Positions 19,808 through 29,911 are shown, numbered from the stretch's first letter. The stretch: 64,000 nucleotides of DNA from Mesobaculum littorinae (GCF_004011175.1 NZ_RQXX01000001.1:62001-126000); one strand, 5' to 3'. Numbers and translations are program-made. The notes: generated from the sequence alone by a model not told the origin.

Positions 19808-20995
19808 ATGATCCCGTCTGTCCTGCCGACCTATTCCCGGGCGCCGCTCTCCTTTGTCAAAGGCGAAGGCGCATGGCTCGAGGCGGAGGACGGGACCCGA
19901 TACCTCGACCTCGGCGCCGGGATCGCCGTGAACGCCCTGGGCCACGCCCATCCCGCGCTGGTCGAGACGATCAGCCAGCAGGCGGCGAAGCTCTGGCATG
20001 TCTCGAACCTCTACCGGGTGCCCGAACAGGAACGGCTGGCCGATGCGCTGGTCGCCGCGACCTTTGCCGACACGGTGTTCTTCACCAACTCGGGCACCGA
20101 GGCGCTGGAGCTGGCGGTCAAGATGGCGCGCAAGTGCCAGTATGCGGCGGGGCACCCCGAAAAGACCGGCATCCTGAGCTTCGAGGGCAGCTTTCACGGC
20201 CGTTCGATCGCCGCGATCTCGGCGGCGGGGTCCGAGAAGATGACCAAGGGGTTCGGCCCGCTCGTGCCCGGTTTCACCCAGATCCCCTGGGGCGACGTGG
20301 CCGCGGCCGAAGCCGCGATCGGGCCCGAGACCGGCGCCATCCTGGTCGAGCCGATCCAGGGCGAGGGCGGCATCCGCCCGCTGCCCGACGCCGACATGAA
20401 GACGCTGCGGCAGCTGGCCGACGAGCACGGGCTTCTGCTGATCTTCGACGAGGTGCAGTGCGGCATGGGCCGGACCGGACGGCTGTTTGCGCATGAATGG
20501 TCCGGCGTGACGCCTGACATCATGATGGTGGCCAAGGGCATCGGCGGCGGCTTTCCCCTGGGCGCCGTCCTGGCGACCGAGGCTGCGGCCGCGGGCATGA
20601 CCGCAGGCACCCATGGCTCGACCTACGGCGGTAATCCACTTGGCTGCGCTGTGGGCGCGAAGGTGATGGAGATCATTTCCGACCCCTCCTTTCTCGACGC
20701 CGTGAACCGCACGGCGGGGCATTTCCGGCAGAAGCTCGAAGGCCTCGTAGCTGCGCATCCCGACATCTTCGAGGGCGTGCGCGGGCAGGGGCTGATGCTG
20801 GGGCTGAAGACCCGCGTGGCCCCCGCCGATTTCGTCAAGGCAGGCTATGACGAACACCTGCTGACCGTGCCCGCCGCCGACAACGTGGTGCGCCTGCTGC
20901 CGCCGCTGACGCTGGGTGCCGAGGAACTCGACGAAGCCGTGGCGCGGCTCGACCGTGCGGCGACCCGGCTGGAACCGGCGACCGCCGGGGCCTGA
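19808..20995 (+). CDS. argD: acetylornithine/succinyldiaminopimelate aminotransferase
   Basis: A class-III PLP aminotransferase of 395 aa that converts N-acetylglutamate semialdehyde to N-acetylornithine in arginine synthesis and often serves in lysine synthesis too. Visible motifs are [15 protein letters not shown] (cofactor phosphate region), [21 protein letters not shown] and the Schiff-base lysine K243 in [16 protein letters not shown] 19808 begins the family-conserved MIPSVLPTY; an upstream in-frame ATG at 19769 adds unconserved residues. argF follows 105 bp downstream on the same strand. Confidence 0.94.
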   Translation: MIPSVLPTYSRAPLSFVKGEGAWLEAEDGTRYLDLGAGIAVNALGHAHPALVETISQQAAKLWHVSNLYRVPEQERLADALVAATFADTVFFTNSGTEALELAVKMARKCQYAAGHPEKTGILSFEGSFHGRSIAAISAAGSEKMTKGFGPLVPGFTQIPWGDVAAAEAAIGPETGAILVEPIQGEGGIRPLPDADMKTLRQLADEHGLLLIFDEVQCGMGRTGRLFAHEWSGVTPDIMMVAKGIGGGFPLGAVLATEAAAAGMTAGTHGSTYGGNPLGCAVGAKVMEIISDPSFLDAVNRTAGHFRQKLEGLVAAHPDIFEGVRGQGLMLGLKTRVAPADFVKAGYDEHLLTVPAADNVVRLLPPLTLGAEELDEAVARLDRAATRLEPATAGA

Positions 20996-21100
20996 CCCCC
21001 GGTTTCCCATGAAGGCCCCCGTCGGTTGCGGCGGGCGGCCTGCCCGTCAGGGGCACGCGAGGGCGAAGGCCCCGCCGCCCTTAGCCAAGAAGAGACTTGA

Positions 21101-22006
21101 ATGCCCCATTTCCTCGATATCTCCCGCACCGAAGCGCCGCAGATCCGCGCCATCCTCGACCAGGCCCGCGCGATGAAGGAGGCCCGCGCCGGACGTCCGC
21201 GCGGCACCCCCGATGACGACCAGCCGCTTGCCGGCCGCATGGTCGCGCTGATCTTCGAGAAGCCGTCGACCCGCACGCGCGTGTCCTTCGACGTCGGTGT
21301 GCGCCAGATGGGCGGGCAGACCATGGTGCTGTCGGGGTCCGAGATGCAGCTGGGCCATGGCGAGACGATCGCCGACACCGCCCGCGTGCTGTCGCGCTAT
21401 GTCGACCTGATCATGATCCGCACCTTCGAGGAGGCGACGCTGCTGGAGATGGCCGAATATGCCGACGTGCCGGTGGTGAACGGGCTGACCAACCGCACCC
21501 ATCCCTGCCAGATCATGGCGGACGTGATGACCTACGAGGAACATCGCGGCCCGATCACCGGCAAGAAGGTCGTCTGGTCGGGTGACGGCAACAACGTCTT
21601 CGCCAGCTTTGCCGAGGCGTCGCGTCAGTTGGGCTTCGATCTGACCTTCACAGGCCCCAAGACGCTCGATCCCGAGCCGGCATTCCGCGAGGGCGTGACG
21701 ATCGAACGGGATCCGGCCAAGGCGGTCGCGGGCGCGGATCTGGTCGTCACCGATACTTGGGTCAGCATGCACGACCCCCAGTCGGCGCGCGAACGGCGGC
21801 ACAACCAGCTGCGCCCCTACAGGGTGGACGCGGCTCTGATGGCGCAGGCCAAACCCGATGCGCTGTTCATGCACTGCCTGCCCGCGCACCGCGACGACGA
21901 GGTCACGAGCGAGGTGATGGACGGTCCGAACTCGGTGATCTTCGACGAGGCCGAGAACCGCCTGCACGCGCAAAAGGCCGTCCTGCGCCACTGCCTCGGG
22001 GTCTGA
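21101..22006 (+). CDS. argF: ornithine carbamoyltransferase
   Basis: A 301-aa cytoplasmic enzyme that makes citrulline from ornithine and carbamoyl phosphate. The carbamoyl-phosphate motif STRTR is at 56-60, HPCQ at 134-137, the ornithine-binding DTWVSM and the catalytic HCLP follow. The length is standard. It lies directly after argD, forming an argDF unit; an AGAAGAGAC ribosome-binding site precedes ATG. Confidence 0.96.
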   Translation: MPHFLDISRTEAPQIRAILDQARAMKEARAGRPRGTPDDDQPLAGRMVALIFEKPSTRTRVSFDVGVRQMGGQTMVLSGSEMQLGHGETIADTARVLSRYVDLIMIRTFEEATLLEMAEYADVPVVNGLTNRTHPCQIMADVMTYEEHRGPITGKKVVWSGDGNNVFASFAEASRQLGFDLTFTGPKTLDPEPAFREGVTIERDPAKAVAGADLVVTDTWVSMHDPQSARERRHNQLRPYRVDAALMAQAKPDALFMHCLPAHRDDEVTSEVMDGPNSVIFDEAENRLHAQKAVLRHCLGV

Positions 22007-22260
22007 TCCCGGCAGCGATGGCGCCCGCCCGGGGGCGGCAATGCCCCTGGGGGCGCGGCATTGCGGCGCGGGTGTCGGGACGGGCGGTGTCACGGTCCAG
22101 GTAGCGGTCGGCGTCTGGGGGGCGCGTTGCCCCCGCGGTCGCCCTGTCGTGCGCGCCTGCCGTAGCCACGCCTCGGTCGCGGCCCCCGTCGTGGCCGGCG
22201 ACGGGCTGCGTCGCAGCCCGGTCGTCTGACCGGCGCGGCTCTTCGCCCCCGGGCCGCGTC

Positions 22261-22494
22261 CTAGCTGTCGCCCTTCGTCTTGGGCACACGCTTCAGCGCT
22301 TCGAGCAGCAGGGCGCGCCCGCGGCGTTCGGCCTTGCGGATGCGCAGCGCGGTCAGAAAGGCCTCCTGCAACGTGGTGGACGAGGCACCCAGCGTTTCGG
22401 ACATCCGCGTCTCGATATCGTCGTCGCCGGTCCGGGCGACCACGTCCAGCGTCTTGCGCGCCAGATCGTCCGCCACGGTCTCAAGTATCTGCAT
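22261..22494 (-). CDS. small conserved hypothetical protein (77 aa)
   Basis: A short gene encoding a mostly helical, charged protein with the stretch EAFLTALRIRKAERRGRALL. A very good ribosome-binding site (GGAAGGA, six bases before ATG 22494) and a compact frame support it as real. I do not recognise the family; similar small proteins occur near argF or gnd in Rhodobacterales as far as I recall. No signal peptide or membrane span is present. The frame stays open far upstream only because of high GC. Confidence 0.65.
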   Translation of the reverse strand: MQILETVADDLARKTLDVVARTGDDDIETRMSETLGASSTTLQEAFLTALRIRKAERRGRALLLEALKRVPKTKGDS

Positions 22495-22698
22495 TGCCGT
22501 TCCTTCCGCTTCGCGGGTCCGTCGCGGCTCCGTCGTGGGCTCAATCGTGCGGCCTGTCGCGCGCCCACGCCCCCGTGCTCCGCGGTTCTGCATCCTAGGG
22601 CAGCGGCCCGCGGGGGCAAAGCACTGGCATTTTGCGGCCCGGACGCGTAAGCGCCCGGACACATCGACGGATGCGATACGGGATACAGGAGACGGCGG

Positions 22699-24093
22699 AT
22701 GGCACGGATCGGGGTTATCGGAACCGGGGTCATGGGGGCGGCGCTGTCGCTCAACATGGCCGAGAAGGGCGTCGCGGTGGCGGTCCACGACCTCGACGCG
22801 GCCTCCATCGGACGGCTGATCGACCGGGCCGGTCCGCTGGCGGAAAACCTGACCGCCGCCGAGACGACCGAGGCGCTGCTGGCCGCGCTGCCCACGCCGC
22901 GCGCGATCCTCGTCATGGTCCCCTCGGGCGCGGTCGACGCGGTGATTGACGGCCTCGCGCCGCAGCTCGCCCCCGGCGACCTGATCATCGACGGCGGCAA
23001 TTCCGATTTCCTCGACACCCGGCGGCGCGAGGCGGCGCTGTCCGAACGCGGCCTGAACTTCTTCGGCATGGGCGTTTCGGGCGGGGAAGAGGGGGCGCGG
23101 CACGGCCCCTCGCTGATGATCGGCGGCCGGCAGGAGGCCTGGGGCCTGGTCGAGGACATCCTGACCGCCATCGCCGCCCGGCACGAGGGCGAGCCCTGTG
23201 CCGCCTGGCTCGGACCCGACGGGGCGGGGCATTTCGTCAAGACGGTGCATAACGGGATCGAATACGCCGACATGCAGATGATCGCCGAGATCTACGGCAT
23301 CATGCGCGACGGAGCGCGGCAGTCGGCCGCCGAGATCGGCGCGATGTTCGAAGGCTGGCGCACCGGGCCGCTGTCCTCCTACCTGATCGAGATCACGGGC
23401 CAGATCCTGGCGGCCGAGGATCCCGAGACCGGGCGCCCGGCCGTGGACGTGATCCGCGACAGCGCGGGGCAGAAGGGCACCGGGCGCTGGACGGTGATCG
23501 AGGCGCTCAAGCTGGGGCAATCCGCCTCGGTCATCGAGGCCGCGGTTGCCGCGCGCGCGTGGTCGAGCCGCGCCGAGGCGCGGCAGGCCGGTGCGGCGCT
23601 GTTCGCGCCCGCGGGCGGCGGCGCCGGCGCGCCAGCGGTGGACGAGCTTGGCCGTGCGCTGCTGGCCGCGCGGATCATCGGGTTCGGCCAGGGGCTGACG
23701 CTGATGCGGTCGGCCTCGGACGCGTTCGACTGGGATCTGGACCTTGCCCGGGCGGCCGAGATCTGGCGCGCGGGCTGCATCATCCGCTCGGTCCTGCTGG
23801 ACGATATAGCCGGCGCCGCGCGGGCAGGCCTGCCCGAGGGCGAGCTGACCCATGCGCCGGCCTTCTCCGCGATGCTGGAAGAGACGATTCCGTCGCTGCG
23901 CCGGGTGGTGCTGGCCGCGTTGGGGCAGGGGCTGCCGGTGCCGGCGCTGGCCGCGGCGCTGGGCTATCACGATACGATGCGCCAGGCCCGGGGCACCGCC
24001 AACCTGATCCAGGCCCAACGCGATGTCTTCGGCGCCCACGGCTTCGATTACATCGACGGCCGCGCCGACCGTCACGGCCCCTGGGGCGCCTGA
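22699..24093 (+). CDS. gnd: 6-phosphogluconate dehydrogenase, NADP+-dependent, decarboxylating
   Basis: A 464-aa oxidative pentose phosphate enzyme producing ribulose-5-phosphate, CO2 and NADPH. The nucleotide-binding GTGVMG is at 8-13, followed by FFGMGVSGGEEGAR, the catalytic HFVKTVHNGIEYADMQ and the C-terminal-domain motif GQKGTGRWT, all canonical. The length matches the long (dimeric) class. The substrate-binding tail near YHDTMRQARGTANLIQAQRD is present. The gene stands alone and converges on hrpB. Confidence 0.95.
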   Translation: MARIGVIGTGVMGAALSLNMAEKGVAVAVHDLDAASIGRLIDRAGPLAENLTAAETTEALLAALPTPRAILVMVPSGAVDAVIDGLAPQLAPGDLIIDGGNSDFLDTRRREAALSERGLNFFGMGVSGGEEGARHGPSLMIGGRQEAWGLVEDILTAIAARHEGEPCAAWLGPDGAGHFVKTVHNGIEYADMQMIAEIYGIMRDGARQSAAEIGAMFEGWRTGPLSSYLIEITGQILAAEDPETGRPAVDVIRDSAGQKGTGRWTVIEALKLGQSASVIEAAVAARAWSSRAEARQAGAALFAPAGGGAGAPAVDELGRALLAARIIGFGQGLTLMRSASDAFDWDLDLARAAEIWRAGCIIRSVLLDDIAGAARAGLPEGELTHAPAFSAMLEETIPSLRRVVLAALGQGLPVPALAAALGYHDTMRQARGTANLIQAQRDVFGAHGFDYIDGRADRHGPWGA

Positions 24094-24157
24094 GCCCCGC
24101 CCGCAGGGGCAGTCCGAGCGCAGCACCGAGGCACCCGACCGGCGCCTCGCGTGCCGG

Positions 24158-26623
24158 TTACTTGCGGGGTTTGGCCCGCAACGTCGGTTCGGCCTGCGTC
24201 GGATCCTCGGGCCAGGGGTGCTTGGGGTAGCGGCCACGCATGTCCTTGCGCACGTCGGCATAGGAGGTGCGCCAGAACCGCGGCAGGTCCATCGTCGTCT
24301 GCAACGCCCGGCCCGCGGGTGACAGCAAGGTGACGCGCAGCGGGCGTCCGGCTACGGTGGGGTGGCGGGTCACGCCGAACATCTCCTGCAGGCGCACGGC
24401 GATTTCGGGCGCCTCGCCCGCGTAATCGACCGGGATGGTTCGGCTCAGCGGCGTGTCGATGCCGCCGGGTACCTCGCGATCCAGCCGCTGCATCGCCTCC
24501 CAGTCGAGCTGCGCGCGCAGCGCGGGCTCGGGGTCGAAGCGGCGCCAGTCCGCTGCGCTGCGCACGCCCCCGAGATAGGGCAGCAGCCAATCCTCGATCC
24601 GCGCCATCAGGGCGGCGTCCGACAGGTCGGGCATGCCTGCGTCCCCCGTCTCGCGCAGCAACGCCACCCGGGCGCGGAACCGCGCCGCGCCGGGGGGGAA
24701 GATCAACCCGATCTCGCGCACGCCCTCCAGCATAGCGCGGGCCACCGCGTCGCGCGGCGCGTCCGCCCAGGTGCGGTCGTCCAGCACCAGCGCGCCCAGC
24801 CTTTCCTGCTGCCGTGCGACGACCCGGCCCGCGCGGCGTGACCATGTGCAGACGTCGACCCATTCGGGCCGCATCCCCGGCACCGCGCGCAGGGCGGCTT
24901 CGCCGATCTCGAAGGCTTGGCGGATACGCGCCTCGCGCGGGTCGCCGTCGGTATCGGTGACGACCAGAAGGCGGCTGCCTGCCAGAGGATCCGCGGGATC
25001 GATCCGCGCGCCCTTGCCGCCCGACAGCAGGAACCGCGGCGCCTCGCCGGGGCGGTGCAGCGCGATCCGGTCGGGGTAGGCCAGGGCTGCGGCCTGCGCG
25101 GGCGTCAAAGGCTCTTCCGCATCGCCCGGCGGGGCGGCCCGGCTCAGGCGGCGGGCCTCCTCCTGCACGCGCGCTCGGGGGGCGGGCAGGCTGTCGTAGC
25201 CGGACCGACCCTTGTCGGTCAGCGCCGCCAGCCGCAGGGTCATGTCGGCGGGCGCGGCCTTCAGGATGTCGCGTTCCGACAGCAGCGCGGCGAGGTCGGC
25301 GGCCGACCCGCCCGCGATCTGCAGCATATGCGCCAGCCGGGGATGCAGCGGCAGCCCGGCCAGGCGCCGCCCGTGCGGGGTCAGCCCGGTCTCGTCCAGC
25401 GCACCGAGCCCCCGCAGAAGCGCCCGCGCCTCGTCGAAGGCGGCGGCCGGGGGCTGCGTCAGGAACGGCAGGTCGGCCGGGTCCGAGACGCCCCAGAGCG
25501 CAAGTTCGAGCGCCAGGCGCGTCAGGTCGGCGGCCTCGATCCCCGCGGGCGGAAAGGCGGCCAGCGCCCCGTCTTCGCCCCGCGTCCAGAGCCGGTAGCA
25601 TACGCCGGGCGCAACCCGGCCCGCGCGACCGCGCCGCTGGTCGGCCTCGGCCCGGGTGACGCGCTCGGTCACCAGCCGCGACATGCCCGACCCGGGATCG
25701 AAGCGGGCCCGCCGCGCAAGGCCCGCGTCGACCACCACGCGGATGTCCGGAATGGTCAGAGAGGTCTCGGCGATCGAGGTGGCGAGCACCAGCTTGCGCG
25801 CCCCGTCCAGCGGCGTGATCGCCGCCTGCTGTGCCTTGTGCGGCAGCGCGCCGTAAAGCGGCTGGACGACGACGCCCCGGGGCAGATCCCGCTGCAGCCC
25901 GGCGGCGACGCCGCGGATCTCGCGCTCGCCCGGAAGGAAGACGAGGATGCCGCCCTCGGTCTCTGCGGCGATCTCGCGCAGGCGGTCGGCAACCGCGGCG
26001 TCGCGCAGGCGACCGCGGGGGAGGGGGGCGGTGGCAAAGACCGTCTCGACCGGAAAGGCGCGGCCCTCCGAGGTGACGAGCGGCGCATCCTCCATCAGCG
26101 CGGCGACGGGCCCCGCGTCAAGCGTGGCGGACATCACCAGCAGCTGCAGGTCGGGCCGCAGCGCACCGCGGATCTCAAGGCAGAGCGCCAGCCCGAGGTC
26201 GGCGTCGAGAGAGCGTTCGTGGAACTCGTCGAAGATCACCATGCCGACGCCCGAAAGCTCGGGGTCGGTCTGCAGCATCCGGGTCAGGATGCCTTCGGTC
26301 ACCACCTCGATCCGCGTGGCCTTCGACACCTTCTGTTCGCCGCGAATGCGGTAGCCCACGCGCTGTCCCGGCGCCTCGCCCAGCGTTTCTGCCATGCGCT
26401 GCGCCGCGGTGCGCGCGGCCAGCCGGCGCGGTTCCAGCAGCAGGATGCGGCCCGACGGCGAGGGGCCGCTGTCGCCGCCGCGCGCCGCCTGCCGGTCGAG
26501 CAGGGCAAGGGGCACCCGCGTCGTCTTGCCCGCGCCGGGGGGGGCCTGCAGCACGGCGCGGCCGGCCCGGTCGAGCGCGGCAAGAAGGTCGGGCAGGGCG
26601 TCTTCGATCGGCAGTCGGGTCAT
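24158..26623 (-). CDS. hrpB: ATP-dependent helicase HrpB
   Basis: An 821-aa DEAH-box RNA helicase. Walker A GAGKTT (residues 30-35), the DEFHERS motif, SATLD, and the HA2/OB-fold and HrpB C-terminal domains are recognisable, the latter ending in PKHPWPEDP. HrpB proteins are widespread in proteobacteria, with unclear roles in RNA metabolism. ATG 26623 starts the conserved LPIEDALPDLLAAL segment; the frame is open for another 60 codons upstream without family resemblance. Confidence 0.93.
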   Translation of the reverse strand: MTRLPIEDALPDLLAALDRAGRAVLQAPPGAGKTTRVPLALLDRQAARGGDSGPSPSGRILLLEPRRLAARTAAQRMAETLGEAPGQRVGYRIRGEQKVSKATRIEVVTEGILTRMLQTDPELSGVGMVIFDEFHERSLDADLGLALCLEIRGALRPDLQLLVMSATLDAGPVAALMEDAPLVTSEGRAFPVETVFATAPLPRGRLRDAAVADRLREIAAETEGGILVFLPGEREIRGVAAGLQRDLPRGVVVQPLYGALPHKAQQAAITPLDGARKLVLATSIAETSLTIPDIRVVVDAGLARRARFDPGSGMSRLVTERVTRAEADQRRGRAGRVAPGVCYRLWTRGEDGALAAFPPAGIEAADLTRLALELALWGVSDPADLPFLTQPPAAAFDEARALLRGLGALDETGLTPHGRRLAGLPLHPRLAHMLQIAGGSAADLAALLSERDILKAAPADMTLRLAALTDKGRSGYDSLPAPRARVQEEARRLSRAAPPGDAEEPLTPAQAAALAYPDRIALHRPGEAPRFLLSGGKGARIDPADPLAGSRLLVVTDTDGDPREARIRQAFEIGEAALRAVPGMRPEWVDVCTWSRRAGRVVARQQERLGALVLDDRTWADAPRDAVARAMLEGVREIGLIFPPGAARFRARVALLRETGDAGMPDLSDAALMARIEDWLLPYLGGVRSAADWRRFDPEPALRAQLDWEAMQRLDREVPGGIDTPLSRTIPVDYAGEAPEIAVRLQEMFGVTRHPTVAGRPLRVTLLSPAGRALQTTMDLPRFWRTSYADVRKDMRGRYPKHPWPEDPTQAEPTLRAKPRK

Positions 26624-26991
26624 GCCCGGGCTTATCGAGCATCGCGGGGCGGGAATCCACCATCGCCGGCCGAGCTGGTGCATGTCCATGCGCGCGCCGG
26701 ATGACGCAGTCCCGCACGACATGGGCGGCGGGTGGTGGCCCGGCCATCCGGACCGCGCACGCCCCCCGCGTCGCGGGACGGCGCCGCGGGGCCGCCCTTT
26801 CATACGGCAGGGGGCTGCAGGCTGGTCGCCGACGCGTCCGGTCGCGGTCCGCCGGAGGGCGCCGTCTGGACGACTCTGCCAGTTACGAAGGCGGGAGGAT
26901 CGCGTCGTCCGGGGGGCTTGCCCGGCCGGCGGCGGGCAGCCAGGGCCGGTCGCCTATTGCGCCGTCTCCGCGGCGTTGCTAGGCGGCGCGC
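26624..26991. other. divergent intergenic region between hrpB and the Cys-rich protein gene
   Basis: A 368-bp spacer between two divergent starts, presumably carrying both promoters. I see no clear promoter hexamers, repeats or protein-like frame. Confidence 0.5.
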
Positions 26992-27642
26992 ATGGCCCCA
27001 GATCCCGATGCCGGACCTGTGATCGACCCCCCTCTCGCCCGCGCCGCGTCGTCGGGCGCACCGGGATTGCGTGTGCCGCACCCCGCGGGGCCCGAGTTCC
27101 GCGGCGACTGCGCGGCCTGCGCCGATCTTTGCTGTCTTGCTCTGGCGCTGGATCGGGGTGATGCCTTCGCCATCGACAAGCCGGCGGGCCAGCCCTGTCC
27201 GAACCTCGCGCCCGGCGGAGGCTGCACTATCCACGCGACGCGGGCGCGCGCGGGGTTCCCGGGATGCGTCGCCTACGACTGCGCCGGCGCGGGGCAGAAG
27301 GTCACGGCCGAGGTCTTTGGAGGTGCCGACTGGCGCGAGACGCCGGCGCTGACCGGCCCGATGATGCGGGCGTTCTCGGCGATGCGCCGGGTGCAGGAGC
27401 TGCGGCAGGTCCTGGCCGCCGCGTTGCAACTGCCCTTGGGCGTGGCCGACCGGCGCAGCGCCCGCGACCACTTCGCTGCCCTGACGCCGGGGCCCGGGGG
27501 CTGGACCGCAGAGGCGCTCGAAGCGGCCGTGACCGGCCCGCGGCCTGTGCAGATCGATGCCTTTCTGCGCGGTCTCTCCGGCCCCGCGCGCGCCGCGGGA
27601 CTGGACAGGGCCGGCGTCCCCGGCGACGACGACCGGGGCTGA
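26992..27642 (+). CDS. Cys-rich protein resembling the N-terminal module of pentapeptide-repeat proteins
   Basis: A 216-aa protein of unknown function. Residues about 40-100 carry an ordered Cys pattern: DCAACADLCC, QPCPNL, GGCTIHATR, GFPGCVAYDC and GAGQKV. From memory, the same module occurs at the N-terminus of some actinobacterial pentapeptide-repeat proteins, but here no pentapeptide repeats follow; the C-terminal half is Ala-rich and helical. The Cys cluster recalls YkgJ-type zinc/iron-chelating domains, suggesting a metal site. No signal peptide is seen. The start lacks a convincing ribosome-binding site. Confidence 0.75.
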   Translation: MAPDPDAGPVIDPPLARAASSGAPGLRVPHPAGPEFRGDCAACADLCCLALALDRGDAFAIDKPAGQPCPNLAPGGGCTIHATRARAGFPGCVAYDCAGAGQKVTAEVFGGADWRETPALTGPMMRAFSAMRRVQELRQVLAAALQLPLGVADRRSARDHFAALTPGPGGWTAEALEAAVTGPRPVQIDAFLRGLSGPARAAGLDRAGVPGDDDRG

Positions 27643-27972
27643 CCCCGGCTGCGCCCCCGCGCTTCGGGGCGCGCGCCCCCTGCCTCCGCGCGCCGGCGCC
27701 CGGGCACGTAACGATTCGCCCCCGGGCTGCCGTTTCGTCCGGGCGGTCCGTCATTCGGGACGCGCGCGGTGCGGAGGGGCCATGACGCCACCGTCTGCCC
27801 CGCAAGACGGGCTTTTGGACCTGCCGAATAGGGGGAGCCTGCTTGACGCCGCCCCCGTATGGCGATAGATCGCGCGGACGGAATTCCGGGCACGGCTGCA
27901 GGGCGTGCCCGTTTGTATTGCGGGATCGGCGGCGAGGGTCGCGGACCTGCCAGAGAAACGAGGATCACGCTC
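27643..27972. other. intergenic region upstream of rpmB
   Basis: A 330-bp spacer holding the rpmB promoter at its right end. The rest is GC-rich and shows no gene. Confidence 0.5.
27843..27871 (+). promoter_or_regulatory. sigma70-type promoter of rpmB
   Basis: TTGACG (27843-27848), a 17-bp spacer and TAGATC (27866-27871) form a near-consensus promoter about 100 bp upstream of rpmB, as expected for a strongly expressed ribosomal gene. Confidence 0.55.
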
Positions 27973-28260
27973 ATGTCGCGCCGCTGCGAACTGACCGGCA
28001 AAGGGCCGATGACCGGCAACAACGTCAGCCACGCCCACAACAAGACCCGCCGCCGCTTTCTGCCCAACCTCAACGACGTCTCGCTGATGTCCGAGGCTCT
28101 GGAGCGGACCTTCCGTCTGCGCATCTCGGCCTCGGCCCTGCGCACGGTGGATCACCGTGGCGGGCTGGACGCCTTCCTGCTGAAAGCGCGCGACACCGAG
28201 CTGTCGCCCGCCGCGCTGAAGATCAAGCGCGACATCGCCAAGGCGCGCGCCTCGGCCTGA
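27973..28260 (+). CDS. rpmB: 50S ribosomal protein L28
   Basis: A 95-aa ribosomal protein. The start [20 protein letters not shown] and the [10 protein letters not shown] segment are diagnostic of bacterial L28. It has the alphaproteobacterial length and no zinc-ribbon Cys pairs. It has its own promoter and terminator, so it is monocistronic. Confidence 0.97.
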   Translation: MSRRCELTGKGPMTGNNVSHAHNKTRRRFLPNLNDVSLMSEALERTFRLRISASALRTVDHRGGLDAFLLKARDTELSPAALKIKRDIAKARASA

Positions 28261-28270
28261 TCCCCGACCC

Positions 28271-28304
28271 GCGGGAAGGCCGGTCGTACGGCTTTTTCCC
28301 GCCC
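28271..28304 (+). terminator. Rho-independent terminator of rpmB
   Basis: GCGGGAAGGCCG pairs with CGGC(TTT)TTCCCGC around a small loop, with a T-run in the descending arm. It starts 10 bases after the rpmB stop. Confidence 0.65.
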
Positions 28305-28480
28305 CGGGATCCCCTGCATGCCCCCGGCCCTTGTGGCGCGGGGGTCTTTGCGTTGGGGGACAGGGTGGCTGAGCTCGGGTGTTTGGTTCTGGCCCGGGCA
28401 TGGGGACCGCCGGGCGGTCGGCATCTTGATGCCGGGCCGCACCCCGGGCGTGTCGCGGTGCGTCGGGGCCGGTCCCGGGT

Positions 28481-29179
28481 TCAGAAACCGCCGGTCGTGC
28501 CGAGGATCTCGTCCACCCATGCCGGGACGACTACGGTTGCGGGACCGTAGCGGCCCCCGTCGATGCCGGGGGCATCGGAGGGCGCGAGGTTGAGTTCGAG
28601 CGTCCGCGCCCCGGCGTCCTGCGCCCCGGCGGCGAAGCCCGCAGCCGGGTAGACGCTGCCCGAGGTGCCGATCGCCACGAAGAGGTCCGCCGCCTCCAGT
28701 GCCCCCGCGATGCGGTCCAGCCCGTGCGGCATCTCGCCGAACCAGACCACGTCGGAGCGGGTCGCGTGCGCGCTGCAAGTGGGGCAGGGGTCGCGCGGCG
28801 TCATCCGGGCGGGGGCCGTCCAGCGCGCCCCGCAGGCGGCGCAGAGCGCCGTGTCCAGCCGCCCGTGCATGTGCAGGACGCCCGGCGTGCCCGCGCGGTC
28901 GTGCAGGTCGTCGACATTCTGGGTGACGAAGAGCAGATCCCCGTCCATCGCCTGCGCCAGCCGCGCCAGCGCCGCGTGCGCGGTATTGGGCCGGCTTTCC
29001 GCCGCCTGCGCGCGGCGAAGGTTGTAGAAGTCGTGCACCCGCCCGGGATCGCGGGCGAACCCCTCGGGCGTGGCGACCTCGGACAGGTCGTAGCGCGCCC
29101 AGATCCCGCCCTTGTCGCGAAAGGTGCCCAACCCGCTTTCGGCAGAAACGCCCGCCCCGGTCAGCACGACCATGCGCAT
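28481..29179 (-). CDS. cobB: NAD-dependent protein deacylase, sirtuin class III
   Basis: A 232-aa sirtuin removing acyl groups from lysines. GAGVSAESG (8-16) starts the NAD-binding fold, FVTQNVDDLH and the catalytic His in HMHGRL follow, and two Cys pairs (CAAC and CPTC) bind structural zinc. The FYNLRR motif supplies the Tyr/Arg pair that marks desuccinylase-type class III enzymes. There is no N-terminal extension. It lies on the same strand as the small lipoprotein gene upstream. Confidence 0.93.
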   Translation of the reverse strand: MRMVVLTGAGVSAESGLGTFRDKGGIWARYDLSEVATPEGFARDPGRVHDFYNLRRAQAAESRPNTAHAALARLAQAMDGDLLFVTQNVDDLHDRAGTPGVLHMHGRLDTALCAACGARWTAPARMTPRDPCPTCSAHATRSDVVWFGEMPHGLDRIAGALEAADLFVAIGTSGSVYPAAGFAAGAQDAGARTLELNLAPSDAPGIDGGRYGPATVVVPAWVDEILGTTGGF

Positions 29180-29231
29180 CAGGCGCTCCGGCCCTGGTCC
29201 AGATGCCGGGCAGCCGGATCGGGGCGGGGTG

Positions 29232-29531
29232 TCACGAACAGTAGCTTTCCGCGGTCGCCCCGAAATGTCTGTATTTCTTCCAGAAGACTTCGTGGTTCGG
29301 GCGGTCGGACTGGCGGATCTCCTGCGCCTGATGCGGTTCGGCGAAGAATTTCGCGGCCTGCCGCTGTTCGCGCCCGTCCAGAGTCATGTCCGCGACCTGC
29401 TGGATGCAGCCGCACAGCTGGCGGTTGCTTTGCGCGCGGTCCGAGTTGAGGCAGGCTTTCTCGACCACGCCCGCGCTCGCGCCGCAACTCGCCAGCAGCG
29501 CGAAAGCTGCGACGGCAAATCTCTTCTTCAT
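29232..29531 (-). CDS. small putative lipoprotein of unknown function
   Basis: A 99-aa protein with a lipoprotein signal peptide (MKKRFAVAAFALLASC; lipobox LASC) and a mature part with conserved-looking Cys residues in CLNSDRAQSNRQLCGCIQQ and a C-terminal Cys. AAGGAACC precedes ATG 29531. It belongs to a family I know only as hypothetical in Rhodobacterales. It would sit at the inner or outer membrane, and the remaining Cys could form disulfides. Confidence 0.75.
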   Translation of the reverse strand: MKKRFAVAAFALLASCGASAGVVEKACLNSDRAQSNRQLCGCIQQVADMTLDGREQRQAAKFFAEPHQAQEIRQSDRPNHEVFWKKYRHFGATAESYCS

Positions 29532-29911
29532 AGGGTTCCTTGCCTCGTTCCTGTGCCGGCTCCGCATTTTGCCTGCGGTTTTCCCGGCGCGACTGCCATG
29601 CCTGCGAAGGTGCCAAACGGCCCCGGTATTTTCAATTCACGATTTCATGGGGGATTCCAAGTATCCGGCGGTGCGGGCCCCCAAGGAGCGCACCGTGACG
29701 AGCTGCCCCGGCGAGCGGGCTGTGGCAGGTTAAGGGGTCGGCCATAGGCGGCGAGGGGCGGGACGAACCGAGGTCGTCCGGGTGACCACCTCCGACAGCG
29801 GCCGACTGCACGTTCGATCCGCCGCAAGGGATTGCGGCGGCACCGCGCAGCCGCACCCCGGGGCGGCACCCGGGCGGCATACCAGTCGGGCCGCCCGCGA
29901 TGCCCGGCCGG
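29532..29911. other. intergenic region between acyP and the lipoprotein gene
   Basis: A 380-bp spacer containing a hairpin just after acyP (29871-29897) and presumably the promoter of the lipoprotein gene. No gene was seen. Confidence 0.5.
29871..29897 (-). terminator. terminator-like hairpin after acyP
   Basis: An eight-base-pair perfect stem (CGGGCGGC/GCCGCCCG) with an 11-base loop, 15 bases beyond the acyP stop. There is no T-tract. Confidence 0.45.

Noticed and set aside
22495-24261. Minus-strand frame continuous with the 77-aa gene across gnd
   Set aside because: It is antisense to gnd, which has all its motifs; the strong ribosome-binding site at 22494 marks the true short gene.
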